From Lysobacterales bacterium (GTDB lineage Bacteria; Pseudomonadota; Gammaproteobacteria; Xanthomonadales; SZUA-36), in the NCBI GenBank assembly GCA_026193295.1, contig JAPHSB010000268.1:1-6801 (forward strand): 6,801 nucleotides of DNA, in the 5' to 3' direction. The notes under the pieces are model-generated. The model did no database searches. It was not told where the DNA came from and was given only the letters and a program-made list of their open reading frames with translations. Shown here piece after piece: positions 6,768 through 6,801 of this stretch. A program made the translations under genes and the position numbers. Position 1 is the stretch's first letter. Each line of letters starts with the position of its first letter.

Positions 6768-6801
6768 GTCGCAAGCATTTTTCCATGCTGCTGGCGGTGA
6801 C
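6764..6801 (+). CDS. Start of a fourth operon gene, probably a DUF4340 protein (3' end cut by window)
   Basis: Only the first 12 codons are visible (MSRKHFSMLLAV). They begin with a short basic stretch and then a hydrophobic run, as expected of a signal anchor. The ATG overlaps the stop codon of the GldG-like gene (ATGA, 6764-6767), and AGGAGGT at 6748-6754 gives a very strong ribosome binding site 9 nt upstream, so a real coupled gene starts here. The identification as a DUF4340 protein is inference: proteobacterial GldG genes are commonly followed by one, and such proteins start with a membrane anchor of this kind. Confidence 0.6.
   Translation, partial: MSRKHFSMLLAV

Overview
This window is a GC-rich, densely packed stretch of bacterial chromosome with six complete genes and two cut by the window edges. 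The protein styles (a proteobacterial GldG-type ABC accessory protein, a PspB-like small membrane protein, an AstE/AspA-like metal deacylase, a DesK/NarL-type two-component pair) suggest a Gram-negative proteobacterium, most likely a gammaproteobacterium. That assignment is inference from family resemblance. No rRNA, tRNA or other taxonomic marker is present, and there is no sign of a prophage, insertion sequence, CRISPR array or recent transfer.

Layout. Bases 1-1587 (+) hold the end of a membrane histidine kinase gene and its LuxR/NarL-type response regulator, joined by an ATGA overlap. Bases 1601-3046 (-) hold a small PspB-like membrane protein and, upstream of it on the same strand, an M14-like succinylglutamate desuccinylase/aspartoacylase-family enzyme. 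The response regulator and the PspB-like gene converge with only 13 nt between them. Bases 3047-3191 are a divergent intergenic region containing a near-repeat built on TGGC/GCCA. From 3192 to the window end (+) runs a tightly coupled operon: a GldA-like ABC ATPase, a GldF-like ABC-2 permease, a GldG-like periplasm-facing accessory protein and the first codons of a fourth gene, probably a DUF4340 protein.

How they fit together. The ATPase, permease and GldG-like protein should form one inner-membrane machine. The permease is bound by an ATPase dimer on the cytoplasmic side, and GldG and the DUF4340 protein project large domains into the periplasm. The substrate is unknown. This type of cassette was named for gliding motility in Bacteroidetes, but nothing here points to gliding. 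The divergent deacylase shares the intergenic control region and may be functionally linked. The two-component pair may control something upstream of the window or the neighbouring genes; the sequence does not settle this.

Nothing here is clearly a new class of system. The most interesting part is the poorly understood GldAFG-DUF4340 cassette and its divergent metal-deacylase neighbour.
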